Shown one piece after another: positions 1 to 6,106 of a DNA stretch of 10,155 nt (its first letter is position 1; the number at the start of each line of letters is the position of its first letter). This DNA is from Bacillota bacterium. GTDB lineage: Bacteria > Bacillota > Clostridia > Oscillospirales > Ruminococcaceae. The DNA is taken from NCBI GenBank assembly GCA_023429685.1, contig JAEZDF010000102.1:1-10155 (forward strand). The letters run 5' to 3'. A program made the position numbers and the translations under genes. The notes below the pieces were generated by a model that was not told where the DNA came from, did not search any database, and saw nothing but the letters and a program-made list of their open reading frames with translations.

Positions 1-32
1 CCCAACCATCCCCAATATATCACAAAAAAAGC

Positions 33-74
33 AAAAACAAAAGGTCTCAAACGAAATTCGCTTGAGACCTTTTG
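33..74 (-). terminator. Intrinsic terminator of the tRNA-Lys gene
   Basis: A 13-bp perfect inverted repeat (38-50 with 62-74, arm core AAGGTCTCAA) has an 11-base spacer. Read on the minus strand it is followed by a T-rich run (complement of 33-37, with more Ts from 30 back to 24). It begins 13 bases beyond the encoded CCA end of the tRNA and so ends a monocistronic tRNA transcript. Seen directly; termination is inferred. Confidence 0.88.
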
Positions 75-86
75 CTAATTACAATC

Positions 87-162
87 TGGTGAACCATCGG
101 AGATTCGAACTCCGGACACCCTGATTAAAAGTCAGGTGCTCTGCCGACTGAGCTAATGGTTC
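87..162 (-). tRNA. tRNA-Lys, anticodon UUU
   Basis: The minus strand folds as a standard 76-nt tRNA. The acceptor arms are GAACCAT and ATGGTTC, and the D arm contains TAGCTCAGTCGGCAGAGC. The anticodon stem CCTGA/TCAGG encloses the loop CTTTTAA, giving anticodon UUU (complement of 127-129), which reads AAA and AAG lysine codons. The T arm is CGGAG-TTCGAAT-CTCCG. The discriminator is A, and the 3' CCA (complement of 87-89) is encoded in the DNA rather than added only after transcription. The gene stands alone between its own promoter (213-241) and terminator (33-74), not in a tRNA cluster. Confidence 0.98.
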
Positions 163-212
163 AACTATTCTTTTTTGCGTAATAAAAAGCGCTTGTAAAA
201 AGGCGCTTGTTT

Positions 213-241
213 ATTATAGCAAGCCGCAATACGCTTGTCAA
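213..241 (-). promoter_or_regulatory. Consensus vegetative promoter of tRNA-Lys
   Basis: On the minus strand TTGACA (complement of 236-241) and TATAAT (complement of 213-218) are separated by exactly 17 bases, a perfect sigma-A/sigma-70 consensus. The predicted start is near 205-207, giving a leader of roughly 45 bases before the tRNA. Such strength is expected for a tRNA gene. The leader carries the octamer GCGCTTGT twice on the plus strand (189-196 and 203-210), of unknown meaning. The stretch from 242 to 325 holds nothing I recognise. Confidence 0.92.
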
Positions 242-325
242 GGATGGATTACGAAAAACCGCACAATCCCGCGAGAGCCGCCATCTATTACTGTTTCACG
301 CGCGGCGTAAATTATGAGCGGGGAT

Positions 326-361
326 AAAAAAATCGGCGTTCGGGGCAAACCGAACGCCGAT
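326..361 (-). terminator. Intrinsic terminator of thrS
   Basis: A 12-bp perfect GC-rich stem (332-343 with 350-361, arm ATCGGCGTTCGG) encloses a 6-base loop. On the minus strand it is followed by a run of Ts (complement of 326-331). It lies 13 bases after the thrS stop codon. No gene follows it before the tRNA promoter, so thrS is monocistronic at this end. Confidence 0.93.
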
Positions 362-374
362 GTGTGAGTGGGGG

Positions 375-2288
375 TTAATCGTGGGTTCTGGCACTAATCT
401 CCGCCATCAGCTGCGCAAGGAACTCGTTCACCGAGACCGCGCCCTTGTCGCCGTCCTTGCGGGAGCGCACCGCCACGGTGCCGTCGGTCTGCTCCTTTTC
501 GCCCACAACCAGCATATAGGGCACCTTGGCTAGCTGCGCCTCGCGAATCTTGTAGCCTATCTTTTCGGGGCGCAGGTCAAGCTCCACGCGCACGCCCTCG
601 GCGTTAAGGCGGTCAGACACCTGCTGCGCATACTCGGTAAACCGCTCCGAAACGGGGATAATCTTCGCCTGCACAGGCGCAAGCCAGGTGGGGAATGCGC
701 CCGCAAAATGCTCGATTAAGATGCCGATAAACCGCTCGATGCTGCCAAACGCCACGCGGTGAATCATGACTGGGCGGTGCTTATCGCCGTCCGCGCCCGT
801 GTATTCCAGCTCAAACCGCTCGGGCATCTGGAAGTCGAGCTGAATGGTTCCGCACTGCCACGTGCGCCCGATGCTATCCTCAAGATGGAAGTCGATCTTC
901 GGTCCGTAGAACGCGCCGTCGCCCTCGTTGACCACAAACTCGCGCCCAAGCTCGGTCAACGCCTCACGCAGGGAGTTGGTGGCGTAGTTCCAGTCCTCCT
1001 CGCTGCCCATGCTGTCCTCGGGGCGGGTGGAAAGCTCGATGTGGTACTTAAACCCGAACAGGCTGTATACCTCGTCAATCAGCGCGACAACACCCTTGAT
1101 TTCGTCCTTAATCTGCTCGCGGGTCATAAAGATGTGCGCGTCGTCTTGGGTAAAGCAGCGCACACGCATCAGCCCGTGCAACGCGCCCGAAAGCTCGTGG
1201 CGGTGCACCAAACCAAGCTCGCCCATGCGCAGCGGCAGGTCGCGGTAGGAGTGCGGCTCCAGCTTGTAGGTGAGCATGCCGCCGGGGCAGTTCATCGGCT
1301 TTACCGCAAAATCCGATTCATCGATGACGGTGGTGTACATGTTGTCTTTATAGTGATCCCAATGCCCCGAACGCTCCCACAAGGCGCGGTTTAGGATGAT
1401 GGGGGAGGATATTTCGTGGTAGCCCGCCTTTTTGTGCACCTCGCGCCAGTATTCAATCAGCTGGTTTTTTACAATCATGCCCTTGGGCAGAAAGAACGGA
1501 AAGCCCGGTCCCTCGTCCAGCATCGCAAACAGCGAAAGTTCCTTGCCCAGCTTGCGGTGGTCGCGCTTCTTTGCCTCTTCGACGCGCACAAGGTATTCAT
1601 CGAGCTGGCTCTTTTTCGGGTACGCCGTGCCGTAGATGCGGCACAGCATCTTGTTCTTTTCGCTGCCGCGCCAGTACGCGCCGGTCGCTGAGGTCAGCTT
1701 AATCGCCTTGACGGCACCCGTGCTCATCAGGTGGGGTCCCGCGCACAGGTCGGTAAAGTCCGCCTGACGGTACAGGCTGATATTCTCGCCCTTGCCCGCG
1801 TGCTCGGCAATCAGCTCCACCTTGTAGCTTTCGTTCTTCTCGCTCATCAGCGCGGTCGCCTCGGCAGGGGGTAGCTCATACTTTTCCAGCGGAAGATCTT
1901 CCTTCGCAATTTTCGCCATCTCCGCCTCAAGCTTTTCAAGGTCTTCGGGGGTAAACGGGGTCTCTACGTCAAAGTCGTAGTAAAAGCCGTTGTCGATGGC
2001 AGGACCAATCGCGAATTTTGCGTCGGGGTACAGGCGCTTGACCGCTTGCGCCAGCATGTGCGACGCGGTGTGCCAAAACGCACGCCTGCCGTCGGGGTCT
2101 TCAAAGGTGAGCAGGGTAAGCGCGCAGTCTTCGGTCAGGGGAGTGCGCAGGTCGCAGTTCTTGCCGTTTACTTTGGCAAGGCAGACCGCCTTATACAGCC
2201 CCGCGCCCAGTTCCTTTGCAATCTCGGCAGGGGTAATGCCCTCGTTGTACTGCTTTACTACGCCGCCCTTTAGTTCTACGTTAATCAT
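375..2288 (-). CDS. thrS: Threonine--tRNA ligase
   Basis: Class II synthetase that charges tRNA-Thr with threonine in the cytoplasm; 637 residues, the usual full length. It begins with a TGS domain (about residues 1-62). The editing domain follows, with its HxxxH pair at H73 and H77 and the second pair C182 and H186 in DLCAGPH. The catalytic domain has the zinc ligands C334 (MNCPGG), H385 (DDAHIF) and H510 (VMIHR), and the C-terminal anticodon-binding domain covers about 540-637. These positions nearly match the E. coli enzyme. The motif reads MNCPGG where E. coli has MNCPGH. The start is the ATG at 2288, set by the TGS domain and by AAGGAG about ten bases upstream; the frame stays open 98 codons further, but that stretch is the T-box leader. 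Regulated by that leader and ended by the terminator at 326-361. Confidence 0.97.
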   Translation of the reverse strand: MINVELKGGVVKQYNEGITPAEIAKELGAGLYKAVCLAKVNGKNCDLRTPLTEDCALTLLTFEDPDGRRAFWHTASHMLAQAVKRLYPDAKFAIGPAIDNGFYYDFDVETPFTPEDLEKLEAEMAKIAKEDLPLEKYELPPAEATALMSEKNESYKVELIAEHAGKGENISLYRQADFTDLCAGPHLMSTGAVKAIKLTSATGAYWRGSEKNKMLCRIYGTAYPKKSQLDEYLVRVEEAKKRDHRKLGKELSLFAMLDEGPGFPFFLPKGMIVKNQLIEYWREVHKKAGYHEISSPIILNRALWERSGHWDHYKDNMYTTVIDESDFAVKPMNCPGGMLTYKLEPHSYRDLPLRMGELGLVHRHELSGALHGLMRVRCFTQDDAHIFMTREQIKDEIKGVVALIDEVYSLFGFKYHIELSTRPEDSMGSEEDWNYATNSLREALTELGREFVVNEGDGAFYGPKIDFHLEDSIGRTWQCGTIQLDFQMPERFELEYTGADGDKHRPVMIHRVAFGSIERFIGILIEHFAGAFPTWLAPVQAKIIPVSERFTEYAQQVSDRLNAEGVRVELDLRPEKIGYKIREAQLAKVPYMLVVGEKEQTDGTVAVRSRKDGDKGAVSVNEFLAQLMAEISARTHD

Positions 2289-2334
2289 CGTTGTTCGCTC
2301 CTTTTCATCTGGTTTGGTTTGATGTAAATCAGGG

Positions 2335-2623
2335 AAAAAACAAAAAGACCCCACCCCATCAGTCGGGGTGAGGCAGTATATGCTCCACGGTTCCACCCGA
2401 ATTGCAGTCAAAAAAAGACCGCCGCTCGAACCGGCACCGTAACGTGTGCCAAACGCCGCTTTTTTACAGCCTGCGCGGGGTGAACCGCGGCGACCTTGTA
2501 TAGCGGGCTCAGGGGTGGTTTTCTCGCTGTGAAGTGCCTTATGACCCGCGCTTTCAGCCTGCGGCGCGTGCTCTCTTTGCAAAGGCTTCTTCCGATACTG
2601 TCCCCGTCAATGCTTTTGCTGTT
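2335..2623 (-). promoter_or_regulatory. Threonine T-box riboswitch (thrS leader)
   Basis: Leader RNA that binds uncharged tRNA-Thr and then allows transcription of thrS. Stem I has GGGG (complement of 2602-2605) pairing with CCCC (complement of 2512-2515). The internal loop carries AGTA (complement of 2596-2599) on one side and GAGAA on the other, then the specifier codon ACC (complement of 2517-2519) followed by A. ACC is a threonine codon, which matches the downstream gene. The T-box sequence GGGTGGAACCGTGGAG is the complement of 2383-2398; its TGGA bulge should pair with a tRNA 3' end NCCA in which N is U. A terminator hairpin follows (complement of 2349-2373, core CACCCC/GGGGTG) with two T runs. 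This leader fills most of the 616-base gap between thrS and rny. The exact 5' end is inferred from the promoter. Confidence 0.95.
2341..2373 (-). terminator. T-box regulated terminator (attenuator) before thrS
   Basis: On the minus strand the arms lie at 2365-2373 and 2349-2357, with CACCCC pairing to GGGGTG, one mismatch and then two further G-C pairs. They enclose a 7-base loop and are followed by TCTTTTTG and a second run of six Ts (complement of 2335-2340). It starts just after the T-box sequence, the expected position of the conditional terminator that forms when tRNA-Thr is charged. Confidence 0.88.
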
Positions 2624-2629
2624 TTTTTC

Positions 2630-2658
2630 ATAGTAGCACCAGAGGTCGGCTTTGTCAA
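2630..2658 (-). promoter_or_regulatory. Promoter of the thrS T-box transcript
   Basis: On the minus strand a perfect TTGACA (complement of 2653-2658) is followed after 17 bases by TACTAT (complement of 2630-2635), a four-of-six -10 match. The predicted start near 2623 lies just before the first strand of T-box Stem I, which supports the call. It diverges from the rny promoter; I see no further signal in the bases between them (2659-2792). Confidence 0.75.
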
Positions 2659-2792
2659 TACTGCGCTGATTCGTTGGATAATTGGCGTACAGGGGTGAAT
2701 ACAGAGTGCCAAAAACAGTGCAGACGACGCAATCCCCTCTCATTGGACACAAAAAGCCAAAAATGCGACAAAAACGCGCGTTAAATCAGCCC

Positions 2793-2821
2793 TTGACAGA
2801 CAACCAAGCAACATATAAAAT
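2793..2821 (+). promoter_or_regulatory. Promoter of rny
   Basis: TTGACA at 2793-2798 and TAAAAT at 2816-2821 are 17 bases apart, a near-consensus vegetative promoter. The predicted start is around 2828, leaving a roughly 77-base, strongly AT-rich 5' leader. A second TATAAT occurs at 2857-2862 inside that leader but has no matching -35 box at proper spacing. Confidence 0.82.
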
Positions 2822-2904
2822 AGTAATTGGTGCAATAGCACTTATATTATTATTTTTATAATATTAAAATTTAGAGAAACTAAGCAAAGGAGGTTTTTGA
2901 TTAA

Positions 2905-4467
2905 GTGGATTCACAGACGATTTTATACTGCGTCATTTCAGTAATCGTCGGAGCTATTGTGATTGGTGTCCCTCTGTTTTTTCTGGGCATTTCATATAGA
3001 AAAAGAGTAGCTGAGGCTGAGTTTGGTTCTGCTGAGCAGGAGGCCAAACGAATTGTTAGCGATGCTCTAAAAACTGCGGAAAGCAAGAAAAAAGAAGCAC
3101 TTGTCGAGGCCAAAGACGAAATTTACAGAATGCGTTCGGATGCAGACAAAGAAATAAAAGAACGTAGAAGCGAACTACAGCGCCAGGAACGGCGCATCAT
3201 GCAAAAAGAAGAGAACCTAGACCATAAGATGGAGACCCTTGAGCGCAAGGACGATACCCTGCAAAAGAAGCTCGCAGAGGCAGATGCAAAGCTTGCCGAT
3301 GCCGAGCAGATTAAAAAGCATCAGTTTGAGATGCTTGAAAAGATTTCGCTTTTCACCATCGACCAGGCAAAGGAGTACCTGCTTAAAAACCTGGAGGATG
3401 AGCTTGTTCACGAAAAGGCACTGAAGATTAACCAGTACGAGCAGATGCTGCGCGACGAGGCGGACCAAAAGGCGCGCAATATTATCTCTATGGCCATTCA
3501 GCGTTGTGCCGCAGAACATGTGGCGGAGGCTACCGTTTCGGTGGTTGCGCTGCCCAGTGACGAGATGAAGGGTCGCATCATCGGACGTGAGGGACGCAAC
3601 ATCCGTGCCCTTGAAACGATGACCGGCGTCGACCTGATTATTGACGATACCCCCGAGGCGATTACACTTTCCTGCTTTGACCCTGTTCGACGCGAGATTG
3701 CGCGCATCTCCTTAGAGAAGCTGATCTCCGACGGCCGCATCCATCCCGCCCGCATTGAGGAGATGGTGGATAAGGCAAAACACGAGGTAGAACTGAAGAT
3801 TCGCCAAGACGGCGAGCGCGCGGTAATGGAAACCGGCGTACATGGCATGAACCCAGAACTGATTAAGCTAATTGGACGTCTGCGCTACCGTACAAGCTAC
3901 GGGCAGAACGTGCTCGACCATTCGCTGGAGGTTGCTTACCTTGCAGGCGTTATGGCTAGCGAGCTTGGTGTTGAGGTTAACTTTGCAAAACGTGCGGGTC
4001 TTTTACACGATATCGGCAAGGCGCTTGACCATGAGATTGAGGGCACCCATGTTGAGATCGGCGTAGACATCGCAAAGAAATACAAGGAAAACCCCGAGAT
4101 TATCCACGCAATACAGGCGCACCACGGCGACGTGGAGCCCAAAACGATCGTTGCTTGCCTTGTTCAGGCGGCAGACGCCATCTCGGCGGCACGCCCCGGC
4201 GCAAGACGTGAGAATCTCGAAAACTACATCAAGCGGCTTGAGAAGCTCGAAGAGATTGCAAGCTCGTTTAACGGCGTAGAGAAGACCTTTGCCATTCAGG
4301 CAGGCCGTGAGGTTCGCATTATGGTGAAGCCCGAGATTGTAAACGACGACCAGATGACGCTGCTTGCGCGCGACATCGTCAGCAAGATTGAGGCAGAGCT
4401 TGACTACCCCGGACAGATTAAGGTTCACATTGTGCGCGAAAACCGCGCGATTGAATACGCGAAATAA
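2905..4467 (+). CDS. rny: Ribonuclease Y
   Basis: Membrane-anchored endoribonuclease that starts decay and processing of many mRNAs in Firmicutes; 520 residues, the family's normal size. A single N-terminal membrane helix lies at about residues 5-27. A long charged coiled coil follows (about 35-165, rich in K, E and R). The KH RNA-binding domain has GRIIGREGRN at 223-232. The HD catalytic domain has H368-D369 in LLHDIGKALDHE and a later IQAHHGD metal-site segment. The GTG start at 2905 is preferred because AAAGGAGG (2886-2893) lies 11 bases upstream and it places the membrane helix right at the N-terminus, as in relatives. A terminator follows 18 bases after the stop. The first 90 or so codons are more A/T-ending, with several AGA arginines, than the rest. 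Confidence 0.97.
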   Translation: MDSQTILYCVISVIVGAIVIGVPLFFLGISYRKRVAEAEFGSAEQEAKRIVSDALKTAESKKKEALVEAKDEIYRMRSDADKEIKERRSELQRQERRIMQKEENLDHKMETLERKDDTLQKKLAEADAKLADAEQIKKHQFEMLEKISLFTIDQAKEYLLKNLEDELVHEKALKINQYEQMLRDEADQKARNIISMAIQRCAAEHVAEATVSVVALPSDEMKGRIIGREGRNIRALETMTGVDLIIDDTPEAITLSCFDPVRREIARISLEKLISDGRIHPARIEEMVDKAKHEVELKIRQDGERAVMETGVHGMNPELIKLIGRLRYRTSYGQNVLDHSLEVAYLAGVMASELGVEVNFAKRAGLLHDIGKALDHEIEGTHVEIGVDIAKKYKENPEIIHAIQAHHGDVEPKTIVACLVQAADAISAARPGARRENLENYIKRLEKLEEIASSFNGVEKTFAIQAGREVRIMVKPEIVNDDQMTLLARDIVSKIEAELDYPGQIKVHIVRENRAIEYAK

Positions 4468-4485
4468 CCCCTACACATTGGTACC

Positions 4486-4525
4486 AACCGGCAGGGCAGG
4501 AGGATATCCACCCTGCCGGTTTTTT
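4486..4525 (+). terminator. Intrinsic terminator of rny
   Basis: An 11-bp perfect stem, AACCGGCAGGG (4486-4496) with CCCTGCCGGTT (4511-4521), encloses a 14-base loop and ends in a run of six Ts (4520-4525). It lies 18 bases after the rny stop, so rny should be largely uncoupled from ymdB. A minor hairpin AAGGC-T7-GCCTT follows at 4610-4626. Confidence 0.92.
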
Positions 4526-4633
4526 GCACTGCCGCATCGGTACTTGCACAATAAATGGAATACAAAACCGCATATTTTATTCAATATGCAAATATTTAAC
4601 TGTAAAATCAAGGCTTTTTTTGCCTTTTGTATA

Positions 4634-4663
4634 TTGTTATTTACTACACAACTGCGCTATAAT
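4634..4663 (+). promoter_or_regulatory. Promoter of ymdB
   Basis: TTGTTA at 4634-4639 and a perfect TATAAT at 4658-4663 are 18 bases apart. The predicted start near 4670 is about 46 bases upstream of the ymdB start codon. It sits after the rny terminator, which supports separate transcription of ymdB. Confidence 0.7.
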
Positions 4664-4715
4664 GGTAATGTGCTGTTTACAGAGCCTGCATGGCAATATG
4701 AGGAGGATTATCCAA

Positions 4716-5489
4716 TTGAGGGTACTTTGCGTCGGCGATGTGGTTGGGAGAACCGGCTGCGATTATCTGTTACGCCACCTTCCCGATCTCAAACGAAAGA
4801 CCGAAGCAGACGCGGTGATTGTCAACGGCGAGAACTCGTCTCAGCGCAACGGCATCTCGCCCAGCAGCGCAGGGAGGCTGTTTGACGCAGGAGCCGATGT
4901 CATCACCACCGGTAACCATATCTTTCGTCACCGCGATATCGGGGCTTATTTGGAAGAACACCCCGATGTTCTGCGACCAGCAAACTACCCTGAAGGAACC
5001 TTCGGTAATGGGCTTTTCGTGCTTGACCTTGGACGTGTACGCGTCACGGTTATCAACCTGCTTGGCGTCGTGTTTTTAAACAACCTCAATAACCCGTTTG
5101 AGTGTATGGACGAACTGCTAAAACAGGTACAGACCCGTATCGTGCTTGTTGATTTTCACGCAGAGGCCACCAGCGAGAAGCTTGCACTTGCACATTATCT
5201 GGACGGGCGCATCTCGGCGATGTTCGGTACCCACACCCATGTGCAGACCGCCGATGCTTGCATTCTGCCACAGGGTACGGGGTACATCACCGATGTGGGC
5301 ATGACTGGCCCTATCCACTCGGTTTTGGGAATGAAGCCCGAGCTTGCGATTCGAAGGTTAAAGACCTTAATGCCCGTCGGTTATGAACCCGCCGCCGGCG
5401 ACTGCATGATTAATGCGGTGGTGTTTGACATCGACGAGCGCACCGGCAAAACTACCTCCGTAAGCCCCATCCGTTATACGCAACAGTAA
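4716..5489 (+). CDS. ymdB: YmdB-family metallophosphoesterase (cyclic nucleotide phosphodiesterase)
   Basis: Dinuclear-metal phosphodiesterase of the TIGR00282/YmdB family. The Bacillus member hydrolyses 2',3'-cyclic nucleotides and influences the choice between motility and biofilm. It has 257 residues against about 264 in Bacillus. Metal and active-site residues line up along the chain: D8 (CVGDVVG), E39-N40 (NGEN), N67-H68 (TTGNHIF), H148 (DFHAE) and H173/H175 (GTHTHVQ). I place the start at TTG 4716 because AGGAGG (4701-4706) lies nine bases upstream and the first strand RVLCVGD begins right after it, as in relatives. The frame is open back to an ATG at 4524, but that would translate through the promoter and the ribosome binding site. 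Next to RNase Y and spoVS, as in Bacillus. Confidence 0.95.
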   Translation: MRVLCVGDVVGRTGCDYLLRHLPDLKRKTEADAVIVNGENSSQRNGISPSSAGRLFDAGADVITTGNHIFRHRDIGAYLEEHPDVLRPANYPEGTFGNGLFVLDLGRVRVTVINLLGVVFLNNLNNPFECMDELLKQVQTRIVLVDFHAEATSEKLALAHYLDGRISAMFGTHTHVQTADACILPQGTGYITDVGMTGPIHSVLGMKPELAIRRLKTLMPVGYEPAAGDCMINAVVFDIDERTGKTTSVSPIRYTQQ

Positions 5490-5527
5490 GGCATACGACC
5501 TCGGCAACCAGTCCTATGTCCGCTATA

Positions 5528-5570
5528 GTTTGGCATCTTTTGTTTTAGGTAAAACAAGGAGTGCGCAAAC
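5528..5570 (+). other. Long RNA hairpin in the ymdB-spoVS spacer
   Basis: An imperfect inverted repeat that would form a strong hairpin in the sense RNA. GTTTG (5528-5532) pairs with CAAAC (5566-5570), GCAT (5533-5536) with GTGC (5561-5564), and two G-U pairs plus TTGTTTT (5540-5546) pair with AAAACAA (5551-5557) around the loop AGGT. There is one C-A mismatch and one bulged G. No T run follows, so it does not look like a terminator. A 9-base direct repeat ACCTCGGCA lies on either side (5498-5506 and 5569-5577). I do not recognise a known riboswitch class; it could be an RNA processing or stability element for spoVS. Confidence 0.55.
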
Positions 5571-5639
5571 CTCGGCATCAAAAGTGAGCCTGAAAAAATG
5601 TAACTCTGATAGTTTTGAACTGGAAGGATTGAAATTGTT

Positions 5640-5900
5640 ATGGAAGTATTAAAGGTTTCAGCAAAATCGATTCCCAATTCGGTTGCAGGAGCAATCGCGG
5701 GCGTCATCCGAGAAAAAGGCATCGTAGAGGTTCAGGCGGTAGGCGCGGGCGCATCCAATCAAGCGGTTAAGGCAGTGGCGATTGCCAGAGGGTATCTTGC
5801 GCCGTCGGGCATCGACCTTGTGTGCATCCCCGCGTTTGCCAATGTAACGATTGACGGCGAGGATCGCACCGCGATTAAGCTGATTGTGGAGCCGCGATAG
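5640..5900 (+). CDS. spoVS: Stage V sporulation protein S
   Basis: Small protein of 86 residues, exactly the family length. It is nearly identical in pattern to Bacillus SpoVS, with MEVLKVSAKS at the N-terminus, GAGASNQAVKAVAIARG in the middle and RTAIKLIVEPR at the end. SpoVS belongs to the Alba-like fold and in Bacillus affects septation, coat assembly and spore development; its molecular action is not settled. The ATG at 5640 is preceded by GGAAGG, about 12 bases away, a slightly long spacing. No membrane segment or signal peptide is visible. It lies 150 bases after ymdB with no clear terminator between, so it may be cotranscribed. In Bacillus the gene is driven by sigma-H; I see no convincing sigma-H site here. 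A terminator follows. Confidence 0.97.
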   Translation: MEVLKVSAKSIPNSVAGAIAGVIREKGIVEVQAVGAGASNQAVKAVAIARGYLAPSGIDLVCIPAFANVTIDGEDRTAIKLIVEPR

Positions 5901-5946
5901 CTGCCCGAATACATAAACGCGCGGTCAATCATACAAAAGTTACCCC

Positions 5947-5982
5947 AAACGGCGGGAGAGCATAGTGCTCCCGCCGTTTTTT
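5947..5982 (+). terminator. Intrinsic terminator of spoVS
   Basis: A 12-bp perfect stem, AAACGGCGGGAG (5947-5958) with CTCCCGCCGTTT (5968-5979), encloses a 9-base loop and is followed by Ts to 5982. It closes the rny-ymdB-spoVS cluster and separates it from the lipoprotein gene. Confidence 0.93.
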
Positions 5983-6045
5983 GTTACGTAGCCACCAAAT
6001 TTGAGATTATAATAGTTGAATCGGCTCGTACCGACGCCAGATTTG

Positions 6046-6054
6046 TGGTATACT
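6046..6054 (+). promoter_or_regulatory. Possible extended -10 promoter of the lipoprotein gene
   Basis: TGGTATACT gives a TG element one base before the -10 box TATACT (6049-6054). No good -35 box lies 16-18 bases upstream. The predicted start near 6061 leaves a roughly 46-base leader. Another TATAAT at 6008-6013 also lacks a well-placed -35 box and is an alternative. A promoter is expected here because a terminator precedes. Confidence 0.45.
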
Positions 6055-6106
6055 GAGTCTGCCTAAGTTTGTATTATACAGATAACCCTAAACCCGGAGG
6101 TGCGGT

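Noticed and set aside
759..1394. Plus-strand open frame of 211 codons opposite thrS
   Set aside because: Antisense shadow of the catalytic domain of thrS, with no recognisable domain or translation start signal.
2289..2582. 98-codon N-terminal extension of the thrS frame
   Set aside because: It runs through the T-box, its terminator and the ribosome binding site, has no synthetase-like sequence, and the TGS domain starts cleanly at the ATG at 2288.
2408..2752. Minus-strand open frame of 114 codons before thrS
   Set aside because: It crosses the thrS promoter and T-box Stem I, has no family resemblance, and is explained by the leader RNA.
4610..4626. AAGGC-T7-GCCTT hairpin as a second terminator after rny
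   Set aside because: Only five pairs with the T run in the loop rather than after the stem; too weak to call next to the strong terminator at 4486-4525.
4524..4715. Upstream in-frame extension of ymdB from the ATG at 4524
   Set aside because: It would start at the end of the rny terminator and read through the ymdB promoter and ribosome site; homologues begin at the RVLCVGD strand.
5501..5529. Possible spoVS promoter (TCGGCA, 17 bases, TATAGT)
   Set aside because: The -35 box is poor, and the -10 box partly overlaps the hairpin arm at 5528; not strong enough to list as a feature.
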